A DNA stretch of 64,000 nt. It comes from Saprospiraceae bacterium. Its GTDB lineage: Bacteria; Bacteroidota; Bacteroidia; Chitinophagales; Saprospiraceae. A program made the translations under genes and the position numbers. The notes under the pieces are model-generated. The model was not told where the DNA came from and did not search any database. It saw nothing but the letters and a program-made list of their open reading frames with translations. This document shows, one piece after another, positions 25,888 through 35,802 of this stretch. How positions within the stretch are numbered: position 1 is the first letter of the stretch; every line of letters starts with the position of its first letter. Location: the NCBI GenBank assembly GCA_016716335.1, contig JADJWN010000003.1:248001-312000 (forward strand). Reading direction: 5' to 3'.

Positions 25888-26532
25888 TCAGGATTTAGTG
25901 TAGGGGAACTTCTTGGATACATTACGCATAAGTGCCCTTGTCAATGATTCTGAGCTGCTGCCCACAGAGCCTGAAGCCTGATAGTCATATTTTCACAAAA
26001 GTTTACTGTCGTTCCTGTCATGAATATTTACATTGACATCCACACGGTTGGTATTTCCCCAGAATCCGAACAATAAACCGACTGCAATAGCACTACCATC
26101 CGACATGGGTTTTTCCAATGTAGCCCGTCCGGATAGCACTACATCCGTACCCAGAATGTTGCATATTTCTTCCTTGGTTTTGGAAGGCAGGTCATAATAA
26201 TCCAGTCCGGCTTTTTTCAATAGTGCATTGGTTTTGTCCACATCCTGAAATTCAATGGTGTATTTGTTTTTTGATGCTTCTTTCAGAAAGTAAGTATATA
26301 CATTGGATTGCATGGAGTACCCGGTCTCTTCCTGTTGTTGCAGTACCATTTCATGCGTTACATTTTTGGGAAGCTTAGTGGCATTAATCTGTACATCAAA
26401 CGGTAGAATGGCAATAATCCTGTGACTCCTGCGGGCATTCTGAAATCCCGGGGAGGTGAAAATCGTCGGACCGCATGCGCTGAAAAGTAATGTGATTGAT
26501 AAGAAACTGAGGAGTAAATATCTGCTTTTCAT
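25888..26532 (-). CDS. GNA1162/DUF799-like lipoprotein with an in-frame TGA at codon 180
   Basis: The protein starts with a lipoprotein signal (LSITLLFSACGPTIF). RIIAILPFDVQI and the TDVVLSGRATL region resemble the DUF799/GNA1162 family of secretion-associated lipoproteins. TGA at 25993-25995 stops it after NDSKLL. The same frame then continues for 34 codons as KYDYQASGSVGSSSES...MRNVSKKFPYTKS to a stop at 25888. The stop falls where I expect a conserved Trp (KLLWKYDY), so TGG to TGA is likely, by mutation or sequence error. The role is unknown, possibly outer-membrane assembly. Confidence 0.7.
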
Positions 26533-26669
26533 AAAGTAAGGTGATTTTAGTGATTAGAAAATTAAGGAAATGACGCATTCAGGGCACAAAAGTAACTTTT
26601 TGAAAATATAAGTTTATGTTAAGATTCTGATACCGTCAAGCCAAAGATTGGATGAAGGATGCTGCCATA

Positions 26670-28790
26670 CTATGAAATACGGCTCCAGTCCTTATGCTTC
26701 TTTCTCAACCATGCCAGATGATCCCTTACCGGTGTGTGTATATCCTTATTCAGATCCGGGTCATTTTCGATGATGCGCAGAGCAATATTGCGGGCTGCAT
26801 CCATCACAGGCCTGTCTTCTGCAATATTAAGCAGTTTGAAATCCAGCAACCCGCTTTGTCTTGTACCCTGAATATCTCCCGGCCCCCTGAGCCTGAGGTC
26901 TGCTTCTGCAATTTCAAATCCATTGGTGGTACGTACCATAGTCCTGATCCTCTCTCTCCCTTCCTTTGATAACTTCACGTCAGACATCAGAATACAGTAG
27001 GATTGCTCTGCACCACGACCCACCCGTCCTCTCAGCTGATGCAGTTGCGACAAGCCAAAACGCTCGGTATTTTCTATGATCATTACCGAAGCATTGGGTA
27101 CATTTACCCCTACTTCAATCACTGTGGTGGCTACCATAATCTGGGTGATGCCCTTGACAAACCGTTCCATTTCAAAATCCTTGTCCTGCGCCTTCATCCT
27201 GCCATGCACCACACTGATCTGAAATGCCGGAGGAGGGAAGTATTGCAGTAGTTGCTCATACCCCTCATTCAGATTCTGGAGATCCAGTTTTTCAGACTCC
27301 TCTATAAGCGGATACACTACATATATCTGCCGTCCTGCGGCAATCTGCTGGTGCATAAACTGAATCACCCTGGGACGGTCAATCTCATATTTGTGGATGG
27401 TTTTAATTTCTTTTCTGCCGGGAGGCAGCTCATCTATGACGGATACATCCAGGTCTCCGTATAGTGTCATGGCAAGCGTCCTTGGTATGGGTGTGGCGGT
27501 CATCACCAGTACGTGAGGCACAAGGGGGCCTGATTTTTTCCACAGTGCAGCCCTTTGCGCTACGCCAAACCTGTGCTGTTCATCAATCACCACCAATCCC
27601 AGTCTGTGGAATTCAACGGGATCCTCTATAAGTGCGTGGGTGCCCACTATTATATGTATATCGCCTGATTTCAGGGCTGAAAGTATTTCCTGTCTCTTTT
27701 TGCCTTTCACATTTCCGGACAAAAATTCGACTTTGACCGGCATATCGTCCAGCAATTGCTGCAGCGAAAGAAAATGCTGTTTTGCCAGTATTTCTGTTGG
27801 TGCCATCATACAGCACTGATATCCATTGTCTATGGCGATGAGCATGCACAAAAGGGCTACCACAGTTTTGCCACTGCCACATCTCCTATAGCAGTCGGTT
27901 CATTTGTACCTGACTGTTCAGATCCCTTCGAATTTCTTTGATTACTTTTTTTTGGGCATTGGTCAGTTCAAAGGGGAGCTTGTGCTGATAAAACGTATTG
28001 AAGCTATCCCCGACTTTTTCGAATGCATAGCTCCGGTATTTCACTACACGCTGTATTTTACTCTGCAACAATCGCATCTGTAGAAAAAAGAATTCTTCAA
28101 ATTTGATACGTTTTACTGCCTGCTGCTTTTGCTGTTCATTAGCTGGAAAATGAATCCACCTGAATGTTTCCAGCCTGCCCGGTAGCTGAAGTCTTGAGAT
28201 TAAATATTCAGGGAGTGTTTCTTTCAGCATATCATGCGACAGATTATCCAGCACAGAGCGAAGCAGCTTTCTCCTGGCTTTATTGTCGAGTCCTCTCGCA
28301 TCAGCTTTTTCAGTGGAGCTGTACACCGGATCAAAACTTCCCTGCAGTCTGATCTGGCCGTCATTCAGCAACTCCATTTCAGGGTGTGGCATACTTTTTT
28401 GCCACCATAGATATTCACTTTGCCAAAGCATATATATTCTGATCCCGGCACCAATAGCTTTTCTATCCAGTGTATGCCCTGAAACCACACCAGTTCTAAA
28501 ATTCCGGTTTCATCTTTGAGTGTAGCTGTCAATCGGGTGGTGCGGCTTTTACCTTTGATTTTTTCCATTGATATCAACTCGCCTTTTACCTGTACATAAT
28601 CAGTCTCAGCTACCAGATCTTTGATGGAGTGAAATCGGGTTCTGTCCACATACCTGAAAGGGTAGGAGGTCAGCAGATCACCCACAGTAAATATGCCAAG
28701 TTCTTTTTTGAAGAGCTCACCTCTTACCGGCCCAACTCCTTTGATGTATTCTATGGGTGTATCAAAAAATGTATCTGTTTTTTCAGGCAA
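26670..28790 (-). CDS. recG: ATP-dependent DNA helicase RecG (broken by small indels)
   Basis: Three frame segments together spell a normal ~707-aa RecG. The N-terminal wedge domain begins IEYIKGVGPVRGELFKKELG. The helicase core has APTEILAKQHF, DEQHRFGV (motif II), TATPIPRTLAMT and, at the C-terminus, QLRGRVGRG and GDIQGTRQSG. Break 1 is at 28395-28400, where A6 on the coding strand should be A7. Break 2 is at about 27870-27890, where the Walker A motif QGDVGSGKT is disrupted by two missing Gs and a CAG-to-TAG change. The apparent start is TTG at 28790. RecG remodels stalled forks and Holliday junctions. Confidence 0.87.
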
Positions 28791-28891
28791 AACCGCAAAA
28801 TTTTATTCAAAGGTATTATGGAAACGGGCATTTGCTGCAATTCCGGCAGTAGAAAAACCACCCTTCTCAAACAATATTCGGCAGGAGCAGG

Positions 28892-28932
28892 TTTTGCAGT
28901 GGCTTGTGCTATGTTATTTTTGATTATTTTTG
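28892..28932 (+). promoter_or_regulatory. Overlapping tandem promoters for rbfA
   Basis: Two TATTTTTG -7 boxes, at 28915-28922 and 28925-28932, both match TAnnTTTG. A TTTG (28893-28896) lies 18 bp before the first and a TTG (28904-28906) 18 bp before the second, consistent with Bacteroidota -33 spacing. Transcription would start about 10-20 bp before the rbfA ATG at 28950. Confidence 0.55.
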
Positions 28933-28949
28933 CAATCCAAATTTTCTAA

Positions 28950-29330
28950 ATGAACAGTAAAAGGCAGCAACAGATCGGAGAATTGATCAAAAGGAGCTTC
29001 AGTAATGTTTTGCAGCAGCATGGGAGTTATATTTACGGGGATGCCTTGGTTACCGTAACTTCTGTGCAGGTGAGTCCTGACTTGTCTATGGCAAAAATTT
29101 ATCTGAGTATATACAATACCGAAAATAAAGATCAGGTACTGACACAGCTCATACACCATACACACCCCTTAAAGCAGGAACTTGCATCACGCATAAGAAA
29201 TCAGGTACGAAGGATACCGCAGATATACTTTTACAGAGATGAAATCGTGGATGAAATGTACCACGTAGATGAATTGTTTGAAAAAATCAAAACTGCATAT
29301 CCTGCTTCAAAATCCGGTGAGGAAGAGTAA
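28950..29330 (+). CDS. rbfA: 30S ribosome-binding factor RbfA
   Basis: The 126-aa product fits RbfA in length and fold. The N-terminal helix has RQQQIGELIKRSFSNVLQ, the central KH-like part has VTSVQVSPDLSMAKIYLSIY, and the third helix carries LASRIRNQVRRIPQIYFYRDE. RbfA binds the 30S neck to complete 16S 5'-end maturation and supports cold growth. It starts with ATG close to two tandem promoters, is divergent from recG, and converges with the Ppx/GppA gene. Confidence 0.93.
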   Translation: MNSKRQQQIGELIKRSFSNVLQQHGSYIYGDALVTVTSVQVSPDLSMAKIYLSIYNTENKDQVLTQLIHHTHPLKQELASRIRNQVRRIPQIYFYRDEIVDEMYHVDELFEKIKTAYPASKSGEEE

Positions 29331-29355
29331 TTTCGGTAATATTCATCACATTGCA

Positions 29356-30264
29356 CTAATCTTCACCGGTCATATCCCGCAGAATTCCTTCTTTCATCGC
29401 ATAGGAAGATACCAGAATGGTAGTGGGAGTAAAGAGGTCAATGACTGACTTCATCAACGTCAATCCTACCGGAGCAAGTTTTGCCCTTTCAGCTGGTAAC
29501 CCAGGGATGTTCAGTCTTTGTTCAAGACTGGCATTTACGATCATGTCATGCACCCACATGAACTTATCCTTCTGTATTACATTGCAGTATCCGTAATGCT
29601 GGGTTTCACCGGTCATGGATTCTGCAATCTCAAATGAGCCCGAAGCACCGATCAATGCATCCGGTATGATTCCGGCCATGTGATTTTGTATGTAACCGGC
29701 CAGGGTTATTTTGACGTGGTCTGATATATTTTGACGGGCTGCTTCGGAAAGTGGGTCAGAATGCTGAAAAAGGTCCGCCAAAACTCCTATACCGAGTTTA
29801 AAGCTCTCGGCTACCTGCATTTCTCCATCTTTGATCAGGATAAATTCAGTACTGCCTCCGCCTATATCCACTATGATATTGATGCCTGTACGGGTTTCGG
29901 GTATCATGGTGATGCCTCTGTAAATGTACCAGGCTTCTTTCTGGCCGTCTATTACTTCCACAGGATGTTCCAGAATTTCCTCTGCCTGTCTTATAAATTC
30001 AATTCTGTTGGATGCGGATCTCAGAGCAGCAGTGCCCACGATTCTGACAGACCGGGCATCATATTTTTTGAGATAGATGGCAAATCTCTTCAGACATTCC
30101 AGACCTCTTTGGAAAGCTGTATCCTTTATCACTTCTATCCCTCCTTCAGACAAACCGGTGAATTCTCTTTCTCTGAATACTTCTTTCAGCTTCCCTTTTC
30201 CCTCGTAGGCAGCAATGAGTATATGAAAAGTATTGGATCCCAGATCAATTACTGCGTAATTCAT
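29356..30264 (-). CDS. Ppx/GppA phosphatase family protein
   Basis: The 302-aa protein is a single ASKHA-fold Ppx/GppA domain. It opens with AVIDLGSNTFHILIA (phosphate-1) and continues with GTAALRSASNR and IVDIGGGSTEFILI (phosphate-2). It lacks the C-terminal HD extension of full Ppx, as usual for about 300-aa Bacteroidota members. The family hydrolyses polyphosphate or pppGpp; which one applies cannot be decided here. The short hypothetical lipoprotein gene lies 17 bp upstream on the same strand. Confidence 0.9.
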   Translation of the reverse strand: MNYAVIDLGSNTFHILIAAYEGKGKLKEVFREREFTGLSEGGIEVIKDTAFQRGLECLKRFAIYLKKYDARSVRIVGTAALRSASNRIEFIRQAEEILEHPVEVIDGQKEAWYIYRGITMIPETRTGINIIVDIGGGSTEFILIKDGEMQVAESFKLGIGVLADLFQHSDPLSEAARQNISDHVKITLAGYIQNHMAGIIPDALIGASGSFEIAESMTGETQHYGYCNVIQKDKFMWVHDMIVNASLEQRLNIPGLPAERAKLAPVGLTLMKSVIDLFTPTTILVSSYAMKEGILRDMTGED

Positions 30265-30281
30265 GCGTTGTGGTTCAGTCT

Positions 30282-30758
30282 CTATTGATTGGGAGTCGTC
30301 TGAGCATTGACCATATTAATGATTTTATTGTAAAATGCCACACCGTCAGAAGTCATATAATTGGCATATACCGGTTTATTATCCTTGACAAAAACATAAA
30401 ACTGGCACCCTTCAGAAAAATACACATCTACATCATAGACAATCTCAGCACCGATTTTGTAAAATTTTCTGGCAAAAGCCTTGCATTGGGTGGGAATAGA
30501 ACCTAAGGGCTTATTGTAGTCTATGTACATGACATTTTGCTGTATGCTCGGCACTTCGTCCTGACTCAGGCTGAATGGCAGGGTGTGGAAAATATAGTCG
30601 ATGGATGTACACTCGTTGAATAGTTTTTCAAGTACTTCCCTCGGTACTCCCGGGATTTTGTCCCCTGCTTGATTTGCTGTTTTTTGTCCGGAAGGTTTGC
30701 AACCTGTCATGGCTGACATAATGACAAGGATAAGAATAGCTGATGTCGTGAGCCTCAT
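30282..30758 (-). CDS. Hypothetical lipoprotein
   Basis: This 158-aa protein has a lipoprotein signal (ILVIMSAMTGCKPSG). The mature part has paired cysteines (NECTSID, PTQCKAF, EGCQF) and an aromatic-rich C-terminus (VKDNKPVYANYMTSDGVAFYNKI). I do not recognise a domain. It sits between an outer-membrane beta-barrel gene and ppx/gppA, all on the minus strand, with a 17-bp gap to the latter. Confidence 0.7.
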   Translation of the reverse strand: MRLTTSAILILVIMSAMTGCKPSGQKTANQAGDKIPGVPREVLEKLFNECTSIDYIFHTLPFSLSQDEVPSIQQNVMYIDYNKPLGSIPTQCKAFARKFYKIGAEIVYDVDVYFSEGCQFYVFVKDNKPVYANYMTSDGVAFYNKIINMVNAQTTPNQ

Positions 30759-30783
30759 GGTAATTGTTTATAGTAAAGCAGGG

Positions 30784-31380
30784 TCAAAAGTAAAACTCTG
30801 ATCTGAAAGTAAAGAAATAACTTTTGAGAATATTTGCCTGCAAAACCGGGTCCGGATACAGCCTTCTCATAGAAGATGTAAACCTCAAAGCTACCCCAAA
30901 TCTTGAACTGAACTGGTATCCCCCTCCAAGAATCCAGCTGATGTCATGCTTTCTGAATAATTCGGTATCATACCTCGGGGTTTCTGCTCCGGCCAGAAAT
31001 CCATAGGACAAGCCCGCTTCAGCCCTTACCCTGTAATACCTGCCATTGTCTATACTCCAATCTCTCAGGGAGATCAACACAGGTATTTCAAAATAATTGA
31101 GCTTGATGTTTTTTTCCGGCTCCTTTGCTCCTAATTTTTCAGCAGCTCCTCTTTGGCTGTACAGCATTTCCAGCGCAATATCAAAGGCACTGAAATTGGT
31201 GTATGACAATCTGCCACCTACCGTCAATCCGAATTTGTCATATCCTGCCCAGTCATCTTCATCTATCTGTGAAGCATTCAGACCTGCTATCAATGTGCCT
31301 TTAAAACCCTGCCCCGATACGACTCCATGGATTGAGAGCAGCATAAAGACTGTCAGTGATATCTGAAAAACAATTTTCAT
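30784..31380 (-). CDS. Outer-membrane beta-barrel protein (porin family, OMP_b-brl_2 like)
   Basis: This 198-aa protein has a signal peptide ending in GVVSGQ. Alternating amphipathic strands follow, such as FKGTLIAGLNASQIDEDDWAGYDKFGL, the usual opening of small Bacteroidota barrels. Later strands (FEIPVLISL, VRAEAGLSYGFLAG, WILGGGYQFSS) and the terminal aromatic FRSEFYF fit an eight-strand barrel in the outer membrane. PorT-like proteins share this fold, but nothing here identifies it as PorT. Confidence 0.82.
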   Translation of the reverse strand: MKIVFQISLTVFMLLSIHGVVSGQGFKGTLIAGLNASQIDEDDWAGYDKFGLTVGGRLSYTNFSAFDIALEMLYSQRGAAEKLGAKEPEKNIKLNYFEIPVLISLRDWSIDNGRYYRVRAEAGLSYGFLAGAETPRYDTELFRKHDISWILGGGYQFSSRFGVALRFTSSMRRLYPDPVLQANILKSYFFTFRSEFYF

Positions 31381-31506
31381 ATGAGTTTATTACTTTTGCG
31401 ATGGCAATAATAACGTACGAACAATATTTATTCATTGGATGTTGCATGCCTTGAATGATTCAAATGGTATTCATGAGCACTTTTGCACACAAATTTTGTA
31501 ATAAAA

Positions 31507-31779
31507 ATGTCCAGATATAAAAAACCTACGCTGGCAAAAATCGAGGAACTCCTTAAGGAATTGGGCTTCAGTGTGAGATATGAAAAAGGAAATTTTAATT
31601 CAGGCTACTGCATTCTGGACGATAAAAAAATTATTGTCGTAAATCGTTTTTTTGACACAGACGGAAGGGTAAACACTCTCCTGGATATATTGTCTATGAT
31701 CCAGGTGGATGAGATCGCCCTCCCGGAGCGGACCAAAACTCTGTTCACTTCATTATTGAAAATCAATCATACCGAGTAA
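31507..31779 (+). CDS. Small conserved-looking hypothetical protein
   Basis: From ATG 31507 (MSRYKKPTLAKIEELLKELGF) the product is 90 aa, a small soluble alpha/beta protein: a helix, a beta hairpin (SVRYEKGNFNSGYCILDDKKIIVVNRFF), then two helices. It has no signal peptide. It lies 19 bp upstream of the metallo-hydrolase gene and is likely co-transcribed. I recall similar small proteins upstream of this hydrolase in other Bacteroidota, but no function. Confidence 0.75.
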   Translation: MSRYKKPTLAKIEELLKELGFSVRYEKGNFNSGYCILDDKKIIVVNRFFDTDGRVNTLLDILSMIQVDEIALPERTKTLFTSLLKINHTE

Positions 31780-31798
31780 CCCAAAGTCTGACATATCC

Positions 31799-32620
31799 GT
31801 GCATCCAGAAGAAATAATAATCCGGTTTTTAGGTACTGGCACCTCGCAGGGAGTGCCGGTGATATCCTGTGATTGTACCGTGTGCAGCTCGTCAGACAGT
31901 AAAGACAAAAGACTCAGAAGCTCGGTGCTTGTAGAGGTGATGGGAAAGACCATCGTCATTGATACTTCTCCCGACTTCAGATATCAGATGCTCAGAAACC
32001 ATGTAAAAAAACTGGACGCCGTGCTGCTCACTCATGAGCACAACGACCATACCATCGGACTGGACGATATCAGGCCGTTTAACTTCAGGCAACAGTATGA
32101 AATGCCGGTCTTCGGATTACCCAGGGTTTTGGAGGATATCCGGTCAAGATTCAGATATATCTTTGATGAACATAAGTATCCGGGCTGTCCCAGTGTGGTA
32201 TGCCATGAGGTGCAACCCGGGGAGCCTTTCAGTATTTTGGATGGCCTGGAGTGCCTCCCTTTGGAAGTAATGCATGGCAATCTTCCGATTCTCGGCTACC
32301 GGATCGGCTCCTTTGCCTACATCACGGATGCTTCATTCATCAGTGAGTCAGTACTTGATCAGTTGCACGGACTGGAAGTACTGGTACTCAATGCACTTCA
32401 GTTTAAGAAACATTATTCTCATTTTACGCTGCAGGAGGCATTGGAGATGGCGGCTCAAATCAAAGCAAAGAAAACCTATCTGACACACATTTCGCACAAT
32501 CTCGGAAAATACAGGGATTTACTCACTCTTCTGCCTCCACAGGTCATGCCCGCATATGACGGATTGACCATTTCAATCCGGTTTTCAACAGAAGTCTCCG
32601 GCCAACTCTTAAAATCTTAA
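31799..32620 (+). CDS. MBL-fold metal-dependent hydrolase (PhnP/RNase Z-like)
   Basis: This 273-aa protein starts with GTG at 31799. It opens FLGTGTSQGVPV and has CDCTVC (a PhnP-like cysteine set), VIDTSPDFRYQML and the metallo-beta-lactamase motif LLTHEHNDHTIGLDDI. Later HGNLPILGYRIGSFAYITDAS and KKTYLTHISH supply the remaining metal ligands. PhnP-type enzymes cleave cyclic phosphodiesters, but this family is broad and the substrate is uncertain. Confidence 0.88.
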   Translation: MHPEEIIIRFLGTGTSQGVPVISCDCTVCSSSDSKDKRLRSSVLVEVMGKTIVIDTSPDFRYQMLRNHVKKLDAVLLTHEHNDHTIGLDDIRPFNFRQQYEMPVFGLPRVLEDIRSRFRYIFDEHKYPGCPSVVCHEVQPGEPFSILDGLECLPLEVMHGNLPILGYRIGSFAYITDASFISESVLDQLHGLEVLVLNALQFKKHYSHFTLQEALEMAAQIKAKKTYLTHISHNLGKYRDLLTLLPPQVMPAYDGLTISIRFSTEVSGQLLKS

Positions 32621-32655
32621 TGTTTGTTTTTTAATTCAGTTAATCGTTTTTATAG

Positions 32656-32663
32656 TATTTTTG
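32656..32663 (+). promoter_or_regulatory. Candidate -7 box for the porP-gldKLMN operon
   Basis: TATTTTTG matches TAnnTTTG exactly, 23 bp upstream of the porP ATG at 32687. A TTTG at 32623-32626 is 29 bp further upstream, longer than the usual -33 spacing. Confidence 0.45.
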
Positions 32664-32686
32664 TTATTGTCTAAATATTCAGGCAA

Positions 32687-33642
32687 ATGAGAAGAGTGTG
32701 GTGCATACTGTTCAGCCTTTCGGCAATAGTTCTGTATGGGCAGCAGCAAGCTCAATTTTCCCAGTTCATGCTCAATAAATACGATTTAATCCTGCCTATG
32801 GTGGCATGGACAGATCTCTGAGCCTCAGCCTGATGTACCGGGACCAGTATTCTTCGTTGACCGGCAACCCCAAAAACTTTAATCTGAGCGGTCATACCCC
32901 TTTTTACATCTGGAATGGAGCCATCGGCTTTCAGCTATCCAATCAAAGTATCGGTGAATTCAATCATTCGGCATTGAGTCTTTCATACAATTATGTAATG
33001 AATACTGATGTAGGTTTCCTGTCCTTCGGTGGCAGGGCAGGAGGGGAGTTTACTCATGTGAATGGTCAATCCCTTATTACTCCGGAGGGCAACTATGAAG
33101 GATCGGTGAATCATAATGATCCCTTGCTCGACAATATGCCCTTCACAGGGTTTGGATTGACCTGGCAGGCCGGTGCTTATTTTTACAATAATACAATGGA
33201 AGCCGGTTTATCTCTGGGTGAAGTGCCTTCCTCAGCTTACCGGCTGGGCCAGGCAACTTTTAGCCGTAATCAGTTCTGCAATGCATTTTTTGAGTATAAA
33301 TATCCATTGAGCCGTCTATCTTCCATTTCCACCGGTTTGTTTGCAAAGACTGACTTTATCCATGTACAAACGGATGTGTATATGTTGTACAGGTCTGAAG
33401 GTGGACTGATTGGAGGTATTGCTGTGAGAGGCTATGATTCCGGATCTCTGGATGCAGTGGCATTGGTCATAGGAAGCAGGATTAATCAGCATTTTGTACT
33501 TTCGTACAGCTATGACATAGGTCTATCAGGCCTGAGAAAGGTAAATGAGGGAAGTCATGAAGTCATTTTGAGCTATAATCTGAATAAATTGGTGGGTATC
33601 GGCTTGCCTCCCAAAGTGATTTATAACCCCAGATACTTGTAG
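32687..33642 (+). CDS. porP: T9SS outer-membrane protein PorP/SprF family (one frameshift)
   Basis: From ATG 32687 the protein has a signal peptide (CILFSLSAIVLYGQQ) and the family start QAQFSQFMLNKY. One T is missing from the TTT at 32785-32787. Restoring it gives DFNPAYGGMDRSLSLSLMYRDQ, the conserved PorP/SprF segment, and a frame open to 33642 (about 318 aa, the usual size). PorP/SprF proteins are beta-barrels that couple to the PorK/PorN (GldK/GldN) ring of the type IX secretion system or deliver SprB-type adhesins. gldK begins 209 bp downstream. Confidence 0.88.
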
Positions 33643-33851
33643 TGGTATAATTGTTGCATTGGTGTCTGAAAAAAAGTAGTCCGTTGCACAATTTATAACC
33701 GCAATATTCGTTTGCAACAGGTTGTCAGCGCAGAAAGAAGGAAAGTAGTTAAAATTGAAAGTAAAAACTTGGAATTTTAATTTACTCCGTTATCTTTACG
33801 GCTTCTTTTAAATAAGTGTTAAATTTTTTTCGTAAAATCGCTAAAGTTGAA

Positions 33852-35084
33852 ATGAAAGGTTTATCAAAATCACTCCTGTTTTTTGCCATTTTAGCAACCC
33901 TTGCTTCTTGTGGTAAGAAAGATAACGGTCAGCTCATAGGTGCCCAAAACAGACCAAAATGGGTGGGTATCAATCCCTATGGCATGGTTTACGTTCCCTC
34001 CGGTACCTTACACATTGGTCAAAGTGATCAGGACGTCTTCTCAACTTACACCCAAAGACCTAAAGCCGTTTCCATCGCCGGATTCTTTATGGATGATACA
34101 GAAATCACCAATAATGAGTACCGTCAGTTTGTAGAGTGGGTCAGAGATTCCATTGCACACACTATTTTAGGTGACTTTACTGAGGATGAGCTGGGCAATG
34201 AAATGATAGACTGGGAGGTGGAACTCGATTATACAGATGAAGCATTGGATGAACTTTTCCATCAGGGTGACAACAGATTTGAAGGTAAAAGAGAAATAGA
34301 TTCCAAAAAGCTTGTATATAAGTATCAATGGATAGACTGGCAGAAAGCAGCAAGTGACCGGACTGCTTCCAGAGCTTCACTCATCAAGAAAGATGAGATT
34401 GGGGTCTTCCCCGACACTTTGTGCTGGATCAGAGATTTTGCTTACTCTTACAATGAACCAAGTACCAGAAACTATTTCTGGCATCCCGCATTCGATGACT
34501 ATCCTGTGGTAGGCGTAAACTGGAAACAGGCAACCGCATTCTGCCACTGGAGAACCAAGCTTTGGGATAAATACAGGGGTGATGAGCCAAACACCGAAGT
34601 ATTCAGACTCCCATCGGAAGCTGAATGGGAACATGCAGCACGTGGAGGACATGATATCTCTCCTTATCCATGGGGTGGTCCATACATCAGAAATGCAAAA
34701 GGATGTCTTCTGGCCAACTTCAAGCCGGGACGTGGTAATTATCCTGAAGATGGAGGTCTCACCACCGTAAAAGCCGACGCTTACTTCCCCAACGACTACG
34801 GATTGTACAATATGGCAGGTAATGTGGCAGAGTGGACGATTACTGCCTTTCATGAAAATCTTTATCAGCACCAGCATGACCTGAATCCTGACTACAGATA
34901 TGACGCAAAAGATTCAGATCCTGATGCTTACAAGAGAAAAGTTATCAGAGGAGGTAGCTGGAAGGATATATCTTACTATTGCCAGACCAGTACACGTTCC
35001 TGGGAGTTTCAGGATACCTCAAAGTCCTACATCGGTTTCAGATGCGTACTGACCTATCTGGGTAGGTCGATCAATGACTTCTGA
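33852..35084 (+). CDS. gldK: T9SS lipoprotein GldK/PorK (FGE-sulfatase fold)
   Basis: I start at ATG 33852 because MKGLSKSLLFFAILATLASC is a lipoprotein signal. The 410-aa product has a formylglycine-generating-enzyme-like domain. Segments such as MVYVPSGTLHIGQSD, MDDTEITNNEYRQFV, WEHAARGG, YNMAGNVAEWT and VIRGGSWKD are diagnostic. GldK/PorK forms, with GldN/PorN, the periplasmic ring attached to the outer membrane in type IX secretion. Operon order porP-gldK-gldL-gldM-gldN is conserved in the phylum. Confidence 0.96.
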   Translation: MKGLSKSLLFFAILATLASCGKKDNGQLIGAQNRPKWVGINPYGMVYVPSGTLHIGQSDQDVFSTYTQRPKAVSIAGFFMDDTEITNNEYRQFVEWVRDSIAHTILGDFTEDELGNEMIDWEVELDYTDEALDELFHQGDNRFEGKREIDSKKLVYKYQWIDWQKAASDRTASRASLIKKDEIGVFPDTLCWIRDFAYSYNEPSTRNYFWHPAFDDYPVVGVNWKQATAFCHWRTKLWDKYRGDEPNTEVFRLPSEAEWEHAARGGHDISPYPWGGPYIRNAKGCLLANFKPGRGNYPEDGGLTTVKADAYFPNDYGLYNMAGNVAEWTITAFHENLYQHQHDLNPDYRYDAKDSDPDAYKRKVIRGGSWKDISYYCQTSTRSWEFQDTSKSYIGFRCVLTYLGRSINDF

Positions 35085-35154
35085 TAATTGACAGAGAAAC
35101 CTATTTAATCGAGAATATCAATTTTTTTTTAACATTAACAAAAAATTTCGCAAA

Positions 35155-35739
35155 ATGAGTTTTTTCAAATCACCTGCATTTAAGTATGGAAAAAATTTAG
35201 TGATTGGTTTGGGTGCCTCTGTAGTTATGATTGGTGCCCTTGGTAAAATCAACAGTGAGCCCTGGGGTGGACCTGCAATCACAGCCGGTCTTTTGGTTGA
35301 AGCCTTCCTTTTTGCCATGTTGGGTATTTTGGGCCCGGAGAAGGATTATTATTGGGAAAAATTGTACCCGGGTTTGGATGAATATACCTCCTACATCACA
35401 CCGCTTACAGCCGATACAGGCGGTAAAGCTCCATCAAGATCACTCAATGCCGAGACCGTAGAGAAAAGTCTTGGTGGTATGCTTTCGGAGTTACAATCCA
35501 TGTCCAAAAGTTTGGGTTCTCTCAAAGCACTTCAGGAAGTGGACTTTTCACAGACAGGCGAGCAGCTCAAGACAATGAATAACTTTTATTCAAGAATGAA
35601 TGATGCCATGGCTATGCTGAATGCCAGCGTAGAAGATACCAAGCAGTACCAGGCACAGATGGCTCAGTTGAGCAAAAACCTTTCTTCTCTGAATGCAGTG
35701 TACGGTAATGTACTTTCTGCTTATCAGGTGAAGGCTTAA
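35155..35739 (+). CDS. gldL: T9SS motor protein GldL/PorL
   Basis: This 194-aa protein has two N-terminal transmembrane helices (about 15-33 and 40-60), with GASVVMIGALGKINSEPWGGPAITAGLL between and within them. This holds the family's conserved intramembrane charged region and KI-x-PWGG loop. A cytoplasmic coiled-coil tail follows (about 100-190). GldL pentamers with a GldM dimer form the proton-driven rotary motor that powers type IX secretion and gliding. It lies 70 bp after gldK and 63 bp before gldM. Confidence 0.96.
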   Translation: MSFFKSPAFKYGKNLVIGLGASVVMIGALGKINSEPWGGPAITAGLLVEAFLFAMLGILGPEKDYYWEKLYPGLDEYTSYITPLTADTGGKAPSRSLNAETVEKSLGGMLSELQSMSKSLGSLKALQEVDFSQTGEQLKTMNNFYSRMNDAMAMLNASVEDTKQYQAQMAQLSKNLSSLNAVYGNVLSAYQVKA

Positions 35740-35802
35740 TTTTCAGATTAACATTCTGAAGTTAAAGTGATAATTCATTGTTAAACAATAAAAATATAAC
35801 AG

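Noticed and set aside
25993..25995. TGA as selenocysteine or reassigned codon
   Set aside because: There is no SECIS-like stem seen just after it, and all other genes use TGA as stop. A mutation or sequence error is simpler.
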